From assembly GCA_963699345.1 (NCBI GenBank), contig CAVOTL010000005.1, positions 1,612,001 to 1,676,000 of the forward strand: 64,000 nucleotides of DNA, read 5' to 3'. This document shows, in pieces, positions 8,277 to 17,246 of this stretch. Positions within the stretch are counted from its first letter, which is position 1, and each line of letters starts with the position of its first letter. The DNA comes from Bog-756 sp963699345. GTDB lineage: Bacteria; Actinomycetota; Acidimicrobiia; Acidimicrobiales; RAAP-2. The position numbers and the translations under genes were made by a program. Under the pieces are notes generated by a model. It saw only the letters and a program-made list of their open reading frames with translations. It was not told the origin of the DNA and did no database searches.

Positions 8277-8347
8277 GGACAAATCTCCCAAAAGGGGTGT
8301 CCACTATGTCTCGCGACATGCTGTCCAGGATGTCCTGAACTCACACA

Positions 8348-8363
8348 CCCCCTCGCCCACCGA
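8348..8363 (+). repeat. 16-bp direct repeat, right copy (scar of tRNA-Leu 3' end)
   Basis: Exact copy of 7060-7075. It is followed by gggg and, 18 bp further on, by a strong hairpin that probably was the original terminator of the tRNA transcript before the insertion. Confidence 0.85.
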
Positions 8364-8381
8364 GGGGTCCCGACAGAACTT

Positions 8382-8400
8382 GGCCCGCCTGTGGCGGGCC
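8382..8400 (+). terminator. Hairpin downstream of the tRNA scar
   Basis: GGCCCGCC (8382-8389) and GGCGGGCC (8393-8400) form a perfect 8-bp stem with a 3-base loop. It probably terminated tRNA-Leu before the IS displaced it by 1.27 kb. Confidence 0.55.
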
Positions 8401-8549
8401 ATGCCACCAATGGGCTGGAGGTGCTTCCTGTCCCCGAGCTACCGACGACGGGGCCTTTGCAGCACTGACCCGACCCGGAGTTCAGGGGTACCAGGAATTC
8501 GACCTCAGGCAAGGGCACAGCGGGACATGAAGTCCAGTCCCTCAGTTTC

Positions 8550-9481
8550 CTATTCCGCGCAGATCCCGTACGGAACGATCGGGTTGGCCCCGACGGAGAA
8601 GAAGGCGTAGTTGTCCTCGATGGAGGTCCAGTAGTTGTCCGGGTCGGGGATCGTCGAAGCCAGGTCTGCGAAGACGCTGGCGTCAGAGCTCAGGCCACCT
8701 CCGATCACAACGCCGACCGGGCAGGGGGGACTATCCGCCCTGGTGGCGGTGTCCGACCTGTTGTCGACGGCCGTTCCGATCTGGATCGAGTACTTCTTCG
8801 GTTTCTTGGCGCAGACCGCCAGGACCTCGAGTGTCGAACTGACGGATTCCCCGTTGTTAGAGGCGGCCTCCCACGCCGAGGTCTTGCTCTTCACGCCGAC
8901 GAGGGTCGGAAAGCTGTCGTTCAGGTTGAGATCGAGCGAAGATCCGGGCGCGGGCTGGCTCGACAGGGCGCCCCCGCCGAGCACGACGGTCCCCTTGGCG
9001 CAGGTCGCCGCCGTGCCGTCGACGCTGCTGGGGGAAACGGTGAGGATGGCGGATGTGGCGATTGCATATCTCTGAGGTTGGTCGGCGCACACCGCATAGA
9101 CGTTGAAGGTCTCGTCGGTGCCGCCGGTGTTCGTAACCCAGGCACTCCATGTCGTCGCATTCGACGGCCACGAACTGTTCACGTTCTGTCCGACCTGGCC
9201 GAGTCCCTCGAACGTGAGGACTCCCCGCTCCAGACCACCGTGCCGGCGGGGCAGCTCACGGAACCGAAGTCCAGTCCTCCGATCGGGTTGTCGAAGGTGG
9301 TGCTGTACACGACCGTGTAGCCGGCCGGCTGCGCCGGCGAGGGTCCGAAGCGACTTGTGGTGGCGACCGGAGCCGACGTCGGGGCAGCCCCGGCGACAAA
9401 TGGTCCAGCCAGAGACAGGACTCCGACGGCGAGGGCGACAGATACGCCGCAACTCATGGCAACACGTCTGGGATCACGCAT
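8550..9481 (-). pseudogene. Secreted protein of unknown function, single frameshift
   Basis: The ATG at 9481, with GAGGAG about 10 bases upstream, opens a frame encoding a signal peptide (VALAVGVLSLAGPFVAGAAP) and a mature start ending SCPAGTVVWSG. The frame then goes wrong, and the neighbouring frame continues as GVLTFEGLGQVGQNVN through to YGICAE at 8550. The two join if the run of four C (plus strand 9223-9226) had one more base. The joined product would be about 311 residues, with paired cysteines (AVCADQP..AVCAKKP, CPAG/CAKGTVV) and a repeated 'CAKGTVVLGGG / CPVGVVIGGG' theme, an exported beta-rich protein. I do not recognise the family. A true null mutation and a homopolymer sequencing error are both possible. 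Confidence 0.6.
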
Positions 9482-9919
9482 CGGGCACGCTCCTCGCCGG
9501 GGACCGGCTCCGCCCGACCGGGCAAGAACGGTGCCGCCCGGTCACGACTCCGCCCTCTTCGCCGAATGCGGGAAATGGTATTCGGGTCACAACCGAGCCA
9601 CAACTCAGTTGTGCCGCGGACCGCCCAACCCGACGGCGGGAGCCTGATCCTGCTGGCCGGTCCATTGGAACCCATGAGTAGTTCGTGTCGGATAGAGATG
9701 TTTCGTCCGGCATCCCTGGCTATGTCATAACCTTTGCGATCCGGAGGCAGCTTGTTGTCGCGCTCGCAGCGAGAAGGACCCGTTCGAAGTCCCAGGAGCG
9801 GGCGATTATCAGGCCCACTTTGGGTTGACCGGACCTGACACGCTCCCGGCTTCAGGTGACACCTTCAATCTGCTGGGGGGGGCAGTCAAGGTCCCTTGTG
9901 GCCTTGCCGATCTACCGAC
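9482..9919. other. 438-bp gap without a recognisable gene
   Basis: The stretch lies between two divergent genes and is noticeably less GC-rich than the flanks. It contains no convincing coding frame, RNA or repeat. Part of it must hold the promoters of the divergent genes at 9481 and 9920. Confidence 0.5.
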
Positions 9920-10477
9920 ATGGACCCGGTCGGACGAACTCGTCTTGGGGCTACTGCATCCATGTTTGCGGCCGTAGCCCTGATGCTGTCTGCCTGCGCA
10001 TCTGCGTCCACCGCAACTAGCAGTTCAGGAGTGGCCCCAATCGGTCGGCACTTTGAGATTCCGGCCTACGCACCTGTTTCACTGGTGATCCCGAACTGGC
10101 TGATCGGACCAGGGTTGGTCATCGAGTGCGGACCGGGGTCCGTCAATAGCCTGCCTTCTGACCAAGTAGATAGCACTTGCAGCCAGTACAAGATCGCTGG
10201 CGCAGGCTTCGTGGCGGTCTTCACTTCCATGACCGTGGACGGTGCCTATCCTTCACAAGCCGAACTTTGTGCTGACTTGTCGAGGGGGCTTTCCGATCAT
10301 GGGTGGAAGGTGACGACGGGCTGCGAGAGCAGCCTGTCCTTCCACAAGAGGGGTTGGCACGGTACTGCTCTGCTGAAGGAGAACTCGTACTTAGGGCCGG
10401 GAACTAATGGGAGCACGACCTCCCATAAGTCGCCTCAGATCACCATGGTGGTCATACAGGAAAGCAGCGTGGCCTAA
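9920..10477 (+). CDS. Lipoprotein of unknown function
   Basis: 185 residues from the ATG at 9920; a TTG in frame at 9896 is less likely. A signal peptide (FAAVALMLSACAS) with lipobox LSAC predicts lipid anchoring outside the cell. The mature part contains CGPGS...STCSQY, LCADLSRGL and TTGCESS, four cysteines that could form two disulphides, and no recognised domain. Codon use is softer (more A/T in third positions) than in the envelope genes to the left, in line with acquired or relaxed DNA. Confidence 0.65.
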   Translation: MDPVGRTRLGATASMFAAVALMLSACASASTATSSSGVAPIGRHFEIPAYAPVSLVIPNWLIGPGLVIECGPGSVNSLPSDQVDSTCSQYKIAGAGFVAVFTSMTVDGAYPSQAELCADLSRGLSDHGWKVTTGCESSLSFHKRGWHGTALLKENSYLGPGTNGSTTSHKSPQITMVVIQESSVA

Positions 10478-10606
10478 AGGTCTGGTGGACCCAGCTGGGT
10501 ATATCCGAGGTGCCGGTGTGTGACACCCTCCCGGCGTAGTGCGACGCTTTGTCGGGGGATGGAATCAGCGTCTCCCATATTCAGCTGGTCGAGAATGCTT
10601 AGAAGG

Positions 10607-11116
10607 TCAAGCGTGACCCTCTCGCGGATCCTCCGAGGTCCAGCAGGCTTTGGCTGCACCCACTGCCGACGCTTGTTCGGCGGCATTGGCGTTTCGATAG
10701 GTGTAGCCGGTGCCCGGCTGGAACAGACCCTTACCCGATAGTCGCATGGGTCCGAAACTGCCCATCGGGGGACCGCCATCCAAGGATGGACCGGTCTTCA
10801 ACGTGACAGTGTCGCCATCGGCTTTGCCCGATAGCTGATACGACCAGTCCGCAGCCACTAGTTGTTGTCCCTGAGCGGTTGGCACCCAGTGACGAGTCAC
10901 CTCGTCGGAAGTGCCACTGACTCGATCGCCGACCTGGTGCTCTAGTTGGATCCAAATGACGCCACCTGGCGAGGCCAACAAATAACCCTGAGCACCATGA
11001 CGAAGGGCCGGAGTCGAATCACTCGGCGAAACACCACAGGCACCAACAAGCATCGACAGCAGGGCCAGAGGCAGGATCGCCGCCATCCAGCGCCGAGGAG
11101 AAGGCAATGGAGCCAC
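10607..11116 (-). CDS. Lipoprotein of unknown function
   Basis: 169 residues from a GTG at 11116; an ATG at 11086 is possible but shortens the charged N-region. The signal peptide WMAAILPLALLSMLVGAC ends in lipobox VGAC. The mature domain has no known motif. It includes WIQLEHQVGDRVSG and a Gly/Pro-rich loop (LDGGPPMGSFGP), and its C-terminus is hydrophilic. It is one of several orphan lipoproteins in this accessory stretch and has third-codon composition similar to the gene at 9920. No partner gene is visible. Confidence 0.6.
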   Translation of the reverse strand: MAPLPSPRRWMAAILPLALLSMLVGACGVSPSDSTPALRHGAQGYLLASPGGVIWIQLEHQVGDRVSGTSDEVTRHWVPTAQGQQLVAADWSYQLSGKADGDTVTLKTGPSLDGGPPMGSFGPMRLSGKGLFQPGTGYTYRNANAAEQASAVGAAKACWTSEDPREGHA

Positions 11117-11344
11117 GCCCTGGTATCGGCATCCCCTCTAGGTCACTGAACTGCTTGCGAGGCGTGACTTCTCCACGCGCTGGGATGTGCCGTTGGGGGG
11201 CAGGTGATAATTGCGAGTGGCAGCGATCCTGGGAGTTCACGATTCAACCGGTCATTGTGCTAGCAACAATGTGGGAAATCCGGATCGTTAGCATGGTAAA
11301 TGGCTGACTCTGAGGTTGTCCACACCCAGGTCAACTGGGTTCTG

Positions 11345-11369
11345 TCGGTACCCCACCGAGGGGTACCGA
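11345..11369. repeat. 10-bp perfect inverted repeat
   Basis: TCGGTACCCC (11345-11354) and GGGGTACCGA (11360-11369) flank a 5-base loop. A second short stem (ACCCAG/CTGGGT) lies about 15 bp to the left. This may be a terminator, or the end of an eroded insertion sequence whose fragment follows at 11406. Confidence 0.5.
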
Positions 11370-11405
11370 TGTGATGTTGCCACCCTCCGGTAGGCGAAGG
11401 AGGCG

Positions 11406-11530
11406 GTGCGCGAGCCCTCCGCCCACGTCGACGCCGACCTCGTCCTCCAGTGGGTCACGCAGCTGGCCCGTGATCTCCAGGGCAAGGACTATCCGATCGA
11501 AGCCCGCTCGCTCGGGCGGACGACCCCTTC
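11406..11530 (+). pseudogene. Possible transposase fragment
   Basis: The frame from 11406 reads VREPSAHVDADL, LQWVTQLARDLQGKDYP and IEARSLGRT before turning to nonsense. This resembles the segment just before the last catalytic Glu in ISL3-type transposases, where an '(P)E.R.LGRTL..W' pattern is common. Neither the ends nor the catalytic residues remain. It runs in frame into the lipoprotein at 11610, but that gene has its own start and ribosome site. Confidence 0.3.
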
Positions 11531-11609
11531 CAGCACTAGCATCTGCTGCTGCAGCGGCGAGAGGAAGTGCTGGCGGAAACGGGCGGGCACTGGACCAGGC
11601 GGAGGTCAC

Positions 11610-12230
11610 ATGGCGGTGAGGCGACGTTGGATGGCGGGCGTCATCATGATCGGGCTGGCCGTGGTGGCCGGGGCGTGTTCGAGCCCGACCTCGTCTTCGG
11701 TCAGCAGGACATCCACGACCTTGTCGAAGGCGACGACCACGGGCGCGGTCACGTCGTTCGGGAATGGCACGTACTCCGTCGGCACGGGTCCGGGGGATGT
11801 CACCCCCGCCACCTACCGCACGAGCGGCGGGCCACACTGCTCGTGGGCCATCATCTCGAGTTTCGGGCCGCCACCCGACGACTTCGCGAGCGACAGCCCT
11901 CCGGCGGGACCGGACATCGTCACACTGACCCCGACCGCCAAGGGGTTCCGGACCGATGGTTGTGGGACCTGGACTTCGGCGCCCTACACCGGGACCGTCG
12001 CGTCCACGTTCGGCGACGGCACCTACGCCGTCGGCGTCGAGATCCGCCCTGGAGCCTATCGGGCGCCCGGCGGCCCCGACTGCTCCTGGGCCCGCCTGTT
12101 CGCCTTCGGAGAGGGCAATGATGGGAGCATCTACGACGAGACTGGACCCGGTTCGTACTCGGTCAACATTTCATCCACGGACCTCGGATTCGAAACGCGT
12201 CACTGCGGCACGTGGACCCCCGTGGGGTAG
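11610..12230 (+). CDS. Lipoprotein with two internal copies of a Cys-containing beta module
   Basis: 206 residues from the ATG at 11610, with GGAGG four bases upstream. The signal peptide GVIMIGLAVVAGACSS (lipobox AGAC) is followed by a Ser/Thr linker and two homologous modules of about 70 residues. Each reads FGNGTYSVG / FGDGTYAVG, then P(A/G)(T/A)YR, a CSWA motif, and at the end GF...CGTWT. The pattern DGTY.VG.(D/E)I.PG.Y...G..CYW is widespread in actinobacterial secreted proteins, where each module carries one disulphide. The function is unknown; such domains occur in wall-associated and toxin-like proteins. Confidence 0.75.
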   Translation: MAVRRRWMAGVIMIGLAVVAGACSSPTSSSVSRTSTTLSKATTTGAVTSFGNGTYSVGTGPGDVTPATYRTSGGPHCSWAIISSFGPPPDDFASDSPPAGPDIVTLTPTAKGFRTDGCGTWTSAPYTGTVASTFGDGTYAVGVEIRPGAYRAPGGPDCSWARLFAFGEGNDGSIYDETGPGSYSVNISSTDLGFETRHCGTWTPVG

Positions 12231-12329
12231 AGGGTGTCGTCGGTTCGTCGACCCTGCCGGTAGTGGTTCTTCACGCGACCGGACGGCACGTGCGCGCCTC
12301 CCCCGTCGACGTCAGTGGGTACCGGGAGC

Positions 12330-12700
12330 GACCCGTGACTCGATGACCCTAAGCACCACGGGGTGGACGTTCTCGGGCACTATCGGTTCTCCATGGGCCC
12401 CTGGTGCAGTCATCAACTTCGGTCAGCTCTTCGCCGGTGCACATCCACGCTGACCGACAACAGCCTGACCGGCGCAACCGCGGGCTCCGCATGCTCGACC
12501 GGCACCCCGACCGACGCCGGCTCCAGCGCTGTCGGCGGGGGGTTCACCAGGGACGACTTCATCGTCGAAGCCGTCGCCAACACGGCCCGCTGCCCGGCCG
12601 GTGACGCCGTCACGATTACGCCGGGTCGTCATGCGACCTTGGGCGTTCGAGGACTCGGGCAGTTGGAAGGTACGGGGAGTACCATCGCCAGAAATCATGG
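12330..12700 (+). pseudogene. Eroded remnant of a secreted-protein gene
   Basis: Two plus-strand frames each give plausible protein but need a frame change near 12,440. First comes DSMTLSTTGWTFSGT...VINFGQLFAG, then TLTDNSLTGATAGSAC, SSAVGGGFTRDDFIVEAV and CPAGDAVTITPG. No start or signal peptide is visible. The Cys/Gly style recalls the broken gene at 8550-9481. It is probably a fragment, and nothing in the rest of 12,231-12,748 looks coding. Confidence 0.3.
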
Positions 12701-12748
12701 TTCGGTTTCGGACGGACTCCGGACTCGGCGGACGGCGGGAGGAATGCA

Positions 12749-14353
12749 GTGGCGCACGACTACGTGATCGTGGGGGCCGGCTCGGCAGGGTGTGTCCTGG
12801 CCGACCGGCTGAGCGAGGACCCGGATACATCGGTCCTGCTCATCGAGGCCGGTGGGCCCGACTCGAGTGACTTCATCCACATGCCGCTCGGCTACAGCGC
12901 GCTGTTCCGGACGGACAAGGACTGGGACTACATGACCGGGTTCGAACCGCAGTGCAACAACCGCCGCGTCTACCTCCCCAGAGGGCGCATGCTCGGAGGT
13001 TCGTCATCGCTCAACATGATGGTCTACATGAGGGGCAATCGGATCGATTACGACGAGTGGCGTGACCTCGGGTGCGAGGGCTGGGGCTGGTCCGACCTGC
13101 TCCCGTACTTCGTGCGGTCCGAGGACAACGAGCGGGGGGCGGACGAATTCCACGGCGTCGGCGGCCCGCTCCGGGTGAGCGAAGGACGGTCCCGGAACCC
13201 GGTGGCCGCCGCCTTCATCGAAGCCGGACGGGCCATGGGCCTGCCCGTCAACGACGACTTCAACGGAGCGTCCCAGGACGGGGTGGGCTGGTACCAGGTC
13301 ACCCAACGCGACGGCCTCCGGGGGAGCACGGCGGCCACCTACCTGCGCGAGGCCGGGGACCGGTCGAACCTCGAGGTCGCCACCCACGCGCAGGTCCTGA
13401 AGGTGCTGTTCGACGGCGTCCGGGCCGTGGGCGTCCAGGCGATGCGGAACGGCGAGGTGGTGGAGTACCGGTCCGACGGGGAAGTGCTCCTCTGCGCTGG
13501 AAGCTACAACTCGCCCCAGCTGCTGATGCTGTCGGGCATCGGCCGGGGGGCGGAGCTGGCGGCACTCCAGATCACCCCGGTCGCCGAGGCTCCCGGCGTG
13601 GGGCTGAACCTCCAAGACCATCCGATCGCCGGGATCAGCTACATGTCGGAACGAGAGGGGAGTCTCTTCGGTGCGATGACCGAGGAGAACATCACCCGAT
13701 TGGTCGCCGAGGGCCAAGGTCCGCTCACCTCCAACGGCGTGGAGGCCGGAGGGTTCCTCCGGACCCGGACCGACCTGGACGCGCCCGACATCCAGGTGCA
13801 CTTCATTCCGGCGCAATTCCAGGAGGAGGGCCTGGTGCCGGGCACCGGCCACGGCTTCACGATGGGTGGCAACGTCACCAAAGCGGTCAGCCGCGGCTAC
13901 GTCGCCATGGTGTCGCCCGACCCGACGGCCAAACCCCACATCGTCCACAACTACTACTCGGAACCCGAGGACATGCGCTCCCAGGTCGCGGGGCTGCGCA
14001 TGTGCATGGAGATCGCCCGCACCGCGCCGCTGGCCGCATGGGCCAGTGAGCAGATCCTGGCCCCGGCGTCGGACTCCGACGCCGACCTCGCGGAGTATGT
14101 ACGGGCCAACGCCCAGACCACGTACCACCCGGTGGGGACCTGCAAGATGGGCGTCGATGACCTGGCCGTGGTCGATCCGGAGTTGCGGGTGCGCGGCGTG
14201 GAGGGCCTGCGGGTCATCGACGCCTCGATCATGCCGACGATCCCGCGCGGCAACACCAACGCCCCGACGATCGCCGTGGCCGAAAAGGCCGCCGACATCC
14301 TGCGCGGTCGCTCGCCGATGACGATGCAGGAGTCCGCCCGGACCGGCAGCTGA
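12749..14353 (+). CDS. GMC-family FAD-dependent oxidoreductase (choline / alcohol dehydrogenase type)
   Basis: 534 residues from a GTG at 12749 with GGAGGA about 6 bases upstream. The N-terminal dinucleotide fold is VIVGAGSAGCVLADRLSE (GxGxxG at residues 9-14), followed by the FAD-contact region PRGRMLGGSSSLNMM (GMC signature 1) and signature 2 near GSYNSPQLLMLSGIG. The catalytic His lies in TYHPVGTCKMG and the C-terminal Asn in NTNAPTIAVAEKAADIL. It oxidises a primary or secondary alcohol or polyol; the substrate cannot be read from sequence. Its GC and codon use return to the genomic norm, so the accessory stretch ends before this gene. It is convergent with the CoA ligase at 14477. Confidence 0.92.
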   Translation: MAHDYVIVGAGSAGCVLADRLSEDPDTSVLLIEAGGPDSSDFIHMPLGYSALFRTDKDWDYMTGFEPQCNNRRVYLPRGRMLGGSSSLNMMVYMRGNRIDYDEWRDLGCEGWGWSDLLPYFVRSEDNERGADEFHGVGGPLRVSEGRSRNPVAAAFIEAGRAMGLPVNDDFNGASQDGVGWYQVTQRDGLRGSTAATYLREAGDRSNLEVATHAQVLKVLFDGVRAVGVQAMRNGEVVEYRSDGEVLLCAGSYNSPQLLMLSGIGRGAELAALQITPVAEAPGVGLNLQDHPIAGISYMSEREGSLFGAMTEENITRLVAEGQGPLTSNGVEAGGFLRTRTDLDAPDIQVHFIPAQFQEEGLVPGTGHGFTMGGNVTKAVSRGYVAMVSPDPTAKPHIVHNYYSEPEDMRSQVAGLRMCMEIARTAPLAAWASEQILAPASDSDADLAEYVRANAQTTYHPVGTCKMGVDDLAVVDPELRVRGVEGLRVIDASIMPTIPRGNTNAPTIAVAEKAADILRGRSPMTMQESARTGS

Positions 14354-14476
14354 CCGTGGCGACGGACGTCCAGCGAGGAATGGGCGGAGAACCTGTTCCG
14401 GCTCCATCGGACGACGACGGCCGGGGCGCCGACAGATCGGCCGACGGAGTCCCGGGAGATCCCCCGATGGGTGCCG

Positions 14477-16036
14477 TCAGTTGACGGCGCGGTCCTGACC
14501 CTCCCAGTACGGAGCCCGCAGTTCGCGTTTCAGGACCTTCATCGCCCCTGACAGCGGCAGGGGCTCGTCCCGGAACTCGATGCTCTTCGGGACCTTGTAG
14601 CCGGCGATCCACTCACGGGCATGGGCGGTCAGCTCCGACTCGGTGACCTGGCAGCCGTCCCGGAGGACGACAACCGCGTGCACGGCTTCGCCCCACTGTT
14701 CATGGGGGATGCCGATGACCGCCACCTGTTGGACGGCGGGATGGCCGGCCAGGGCGTTCTCCACCTCGTTGGAGTAGACGTTCTCCCCGCCGGTCACGAT
14801 CATGTCCTTCACGCGATCCATCAGGAAGAGGTAGCCGTCCGAATCGACGTAGCCCGCGTCTCCGGTGTGCAGCCAGCCGTCGCGCAGGGCGGTGGCCGTG
14901 GCCTCGGGCTGGCGCCAGTACTCGACCATCACGTTGGCGCCCCGGGTGCAGACCTCCCCCGTCTCTCCCGGTGGCAGTTCCCGGCCGAGGGGATCCTGGA
15001 TCGACAGCTCGACGCCGAACAGCGGGAAGCCGGCCGACCGCAGATAGGTGTCCCCCATCCGGTGCTCCTCCGGGCCGAGCATCGTCATCACCGAGCTCGT
15101 CTCCGTCATTCCGTATCCCTGCCAGATGTTGACCCCGGGATACTCGGCGAGCAGGGCCTCGAGCAGCGGCTTGGGCATGGGGGAGGCGCCGTAGACCAGG
15201 TCGGTGAGGCCGGACAGGCACTCCGGCCGGAACGCCGGGTGGGCCATGACCAGCCCGATCATGGTCGGCACCATCGTCGTCGTCGTCGGGCGGTACGTCT
15301 CGAGCGCGTCCATGACCGCCACCGGCTCGAACATCGGCAGGATCACCGTGTGGCAGCCGATGGCCGGTCCGGCCACCACCGCGAAGATCGAGGCGGCGTG
15401 GAACATGGGGGTCTGCAGCAGGTTGACGGTATCGCGACCCCGATTGATCCTCATCATGACGTGGTACGCGTTCAGGATCTCACCCCGGTGGTCGTGCAGC
15501 ACCCCCTTGGGCATCCCGGTGGTCCCACCGGTGTACATGAGGACCGCGGGGTCGGATTCCTCCCCCTCGTCCGGGATCACCGGTCTGCCGGTGGCCAACA
15601 ACTCGTCGAACGTGGCGGTGTGGGGGACGTCGGCGTCGCCGATGAGCACCACCCGTTCGAGGCCCGCCTCCTCACGGATGGCGTCGATGACCGGGGCGAA
15701 CGTCGCGTCGACGAAGCACGTACTCGTCTCCGAGTCGCGGAGCACGTGGATCAGTTCTCGAGGTGCGAATCGGAGGTTGAGCGGATTGACCACGCCGCCG
15801 CCGAGGAACCCGGCGTGGTAGAGCTCGAGGTACTCGGGCGAGTTGAGCGCCAGGACGGCGAACCGGTCGGAGCGTTCGAGGCCGAGATCCTGCATCCCAC
15901 CGATGAGCCGGCTGACCCGGTCGAGGTGCTGCGCGTAGGTCGTGGAGACGCCGGTGGCCGCGTTGGTGGCGATGGGTCGATCGGCGTTGCGGGCCACGGA
16001 CGGCAGCAACAGACGGTGATAGACGAACTCCTTCAT
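14477..16036 (-). CDS. AMP-dependent acyl-CoA synthetase / ligase
   Basis: 519 residues. ANL-superfamily motifs are complete: ATP-binding LMYTGGTTGMPKG, A5 motif WQGYGMTETSSV, A7 motif HTGDAGYVDSDG, hinge MDRVKDMIVTGG and the adenylation Lys in LPLSGAMKVLKREL. The length and the N-terminus (MKEFVYHRLLLPSVARNAD) resemble long-chain or benzoate-type CoA ligases of actinobacterial lipid and steroid catabolism. It would activate a carboxylic acid to its CoA ester in the cytoplasm. The substrate is unknown; the nearby GMC oxidoreductase and binding lipoprotein could belong to the same uptake/oxidation route. Confidence 0.9.
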   Translation of the reverse strand: MKEFVYHRLLLPSVARNADRPIATNAATGVSTTYAQHLDRVSRLIGGMQDLGLERSDRFAVLALNSPEYLELYHAGFLGGGVVNPLNLRFAPRELIHVLRDSETSTCFVDATFAPVIDAIREEAGLERVVLIGDADVPHTATFDELLATGRPVIPDEGEESDPAVLMYTGGTTGMPKGVLHDHRGEILNAYHVMMRINRGRDTVNLLQTPMFHAASIFAVVAGPAIGCHTVILPMFEPVAVMDALETYRPTTTTMVPTMIGLVMAHPAFRPECLSGLTDLVYGASPMPKPLLEALLAEYPGVNIWQGYGMTETSSVMTMLGPEEHRMGDTYLRSAGFPLFGVELSIQDPLGRELPPGETGEVCTRGANVMVEYWRQPEATATALRDGWLHTGDAGYVDSDGYLFLMDRVKDMIVTGGENVYSNEVENALAGHPAVQQVAVIGIPHEQWGEAVHAVVVLRDGCQVTESELTAHAREWIAGYKVPKSIEFRDEPLPLSGAMKVLKRELRAPYWEGQDRAVN

Positions 16037-16272
16037 TCGGCCTCACTCCTCCGGAACTGGGGCGGAAGGACGACTGTTGGGCGCTGCTCCGTCATCACCG
16101 AACGCCCGACCCTCCCGCCAGGTTGGACACCGCGACCGTAGGCCATTCCGGACAGCGGCGCCGGGTCAGGAGGTAGTCCGCGATCGTGCGGATGGCGACG
16201 GCCGCAGATGGCGGGCCACCAGCACGATCTGCGGCGGAGCCTGCAGCTTTCGGAACATCCCCCGCAGGGGTG

Positions 16273-17007
16273 CTACCGGAGCGGGGTGGTGGACTGGAGC
16301 ACGATCGACAGGCTCTCGCCGTATCGAACCGAGCCCAAGGGTCCCGCCTGTTGAGCGATCGCAACGGTCTCTACCTGGCGAAGGACCAGTCCGCTGTTCG
16401 CATCGATCCAATAGTCGTTGGGATTGGAGCCGGTCTCCGGGCCCACGAACGTGAAGTCCAAGCGGGTGTGCAGCGCCGGAGTCGGACGACGGGCCACTTC
16501 GACCGTGGAGGGACCGACGATCTGCCCCTTCAGGTCTACGGGATGTCCTGCGGATCGACATGTCGCCTGCCACCGCTCCCCGACGGAGGGGTCCGGGGGG
16601 AGGAAGTAGGCAGACGGTGGACACGAGATGGTGGTGTGGGTGGTGATTCCGGCCACGACTTCGGTCGAGGACGTTGACGTGACCACCACGCTCCCGTCTC
16701 GTCCCGGGCAGGTGACGAGTCCCTCCTCATGTTCCTGCAGCGGCACCCACTCCATGTGGGTGCAGGTTCCGTCCGTCACCACCATGGACGTCATCGCCGG
16801 GAAGGCACGGTTGATCCCGATGCTGAGGTGCTCGCTCCCCTCCGTCAGGTACCGGTACACACCGGGGGAGGGCGACCTGCCGGAATCTCCGGTTCGCCCC
16901 GTACCTTGACTCCGGCGGAACATCTGGAGTGCCTGGCGTTGACTGAGCGGATTTCCGGTGCTCCGGATGACGAAGAACCAGAAGCCCGCCACCATCAGGG
17001 CGAGCAC
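16273..17007 (-). CDS. Membrane-anchored extracellular protein of unknown function
   Basis: 244 residues from a GTG at 17007. An N-terminal hydrophobic helix (LALMVAGFWFFVIR) is followed by an extracellular part with five cysteines (GTCTHMEW, LVTCPGRD, ISCPPS, ATCRS), a 'PGVYRYLTEGSE' start and a closing 'DYWIDANSGLVLRQVE' beta-strand segment. This recalls actinobacterial YncE/LolA-like hypothetical proteins that begin 'pGvYty...G.E', but I cannot name the family. The next stop upstream in this frame is close (about 17071), so the N-terminus is short; an in-frame start further up is unlikely. Confidence 0.6.
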   Translation of the reverse strand: MLALMVAGFWFFVIRSTGNPLSQRQALQMFRRSQGTGRTGDSGRSPSPGVYRYLTEGSEHLSIGINRAFPAMTSMVVTDGTCTHMEWVPLQEHEEGLVTCPGRDGSVVVTSTSSTEVVAGITTHTTISCPPSAYFLPPDPSVGERWQATCRSAGHPVDLKGQIVGPSTVEVARRPTPALHTRLDFTFVGPETGSNPNDYWIDANSGLVLRQVETVAIAQQAGPLGSVRYGESLSIVLQSTTPLR

Positions 17008-17246
17008 CGAGCGCGAGGCCGAAACCCATCGCAGCCAAGCGGTGCGGAGTGACCCAGCTCAGGACCGTCGTTCTCATTCACCCTCCACGGAACCGACGTC
17101 ATCGCCCATTCCAACCTGTCCACCCCCGCCTGGACACTGGGCCCGACAAATCTGCACCGTTCTTCGACCTGCACCCACGGTAGCCCCGAGGTGGGATCTG
17201 CCGCCCGACCGGCTACTGCCTACAAGGGAAGCGACGGACGACCCCT

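Larger units (their letters stand above)
7076..8347. mobile_element. IS481-family insertion sequence inserted at the 3' end of tRNA-Leu
   Basis: 1,272 bp lie between two exact 16-bp direct repeats. Both outer ends begin 5'-TGTG. Near each end is the inverted block ATGTCGCGAGACAT, followed within a few bases by GGACAC (left 7080-7100, right about 8300-8320 on the opposite strand). The right end also has an extra GGACATCCTGGACAG block between the TGTG tip and the shared block, so the two ends are asymmetric. The single gene inside is a DDE transposase of IS481 type, and the size fits that family. Because the repeat duplicates the tRNA end, the tRNA remains complete and a 16-bp scar sits at 8348. 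Confidence 0.85.

Noticed and set aside
14354..14476. Terminator between the convergent GMC and ligase genes
   Set aside because: No stem longer than about five pairs with a reasonable loop was found.
16166..16272. Minus-strand fragment with protein-like reading (LQAPPQIVLVARHL / IRTIADYLLTRRRC)
   Set aside because: Two short frames overlap, neither has a start or a length to support a gene.
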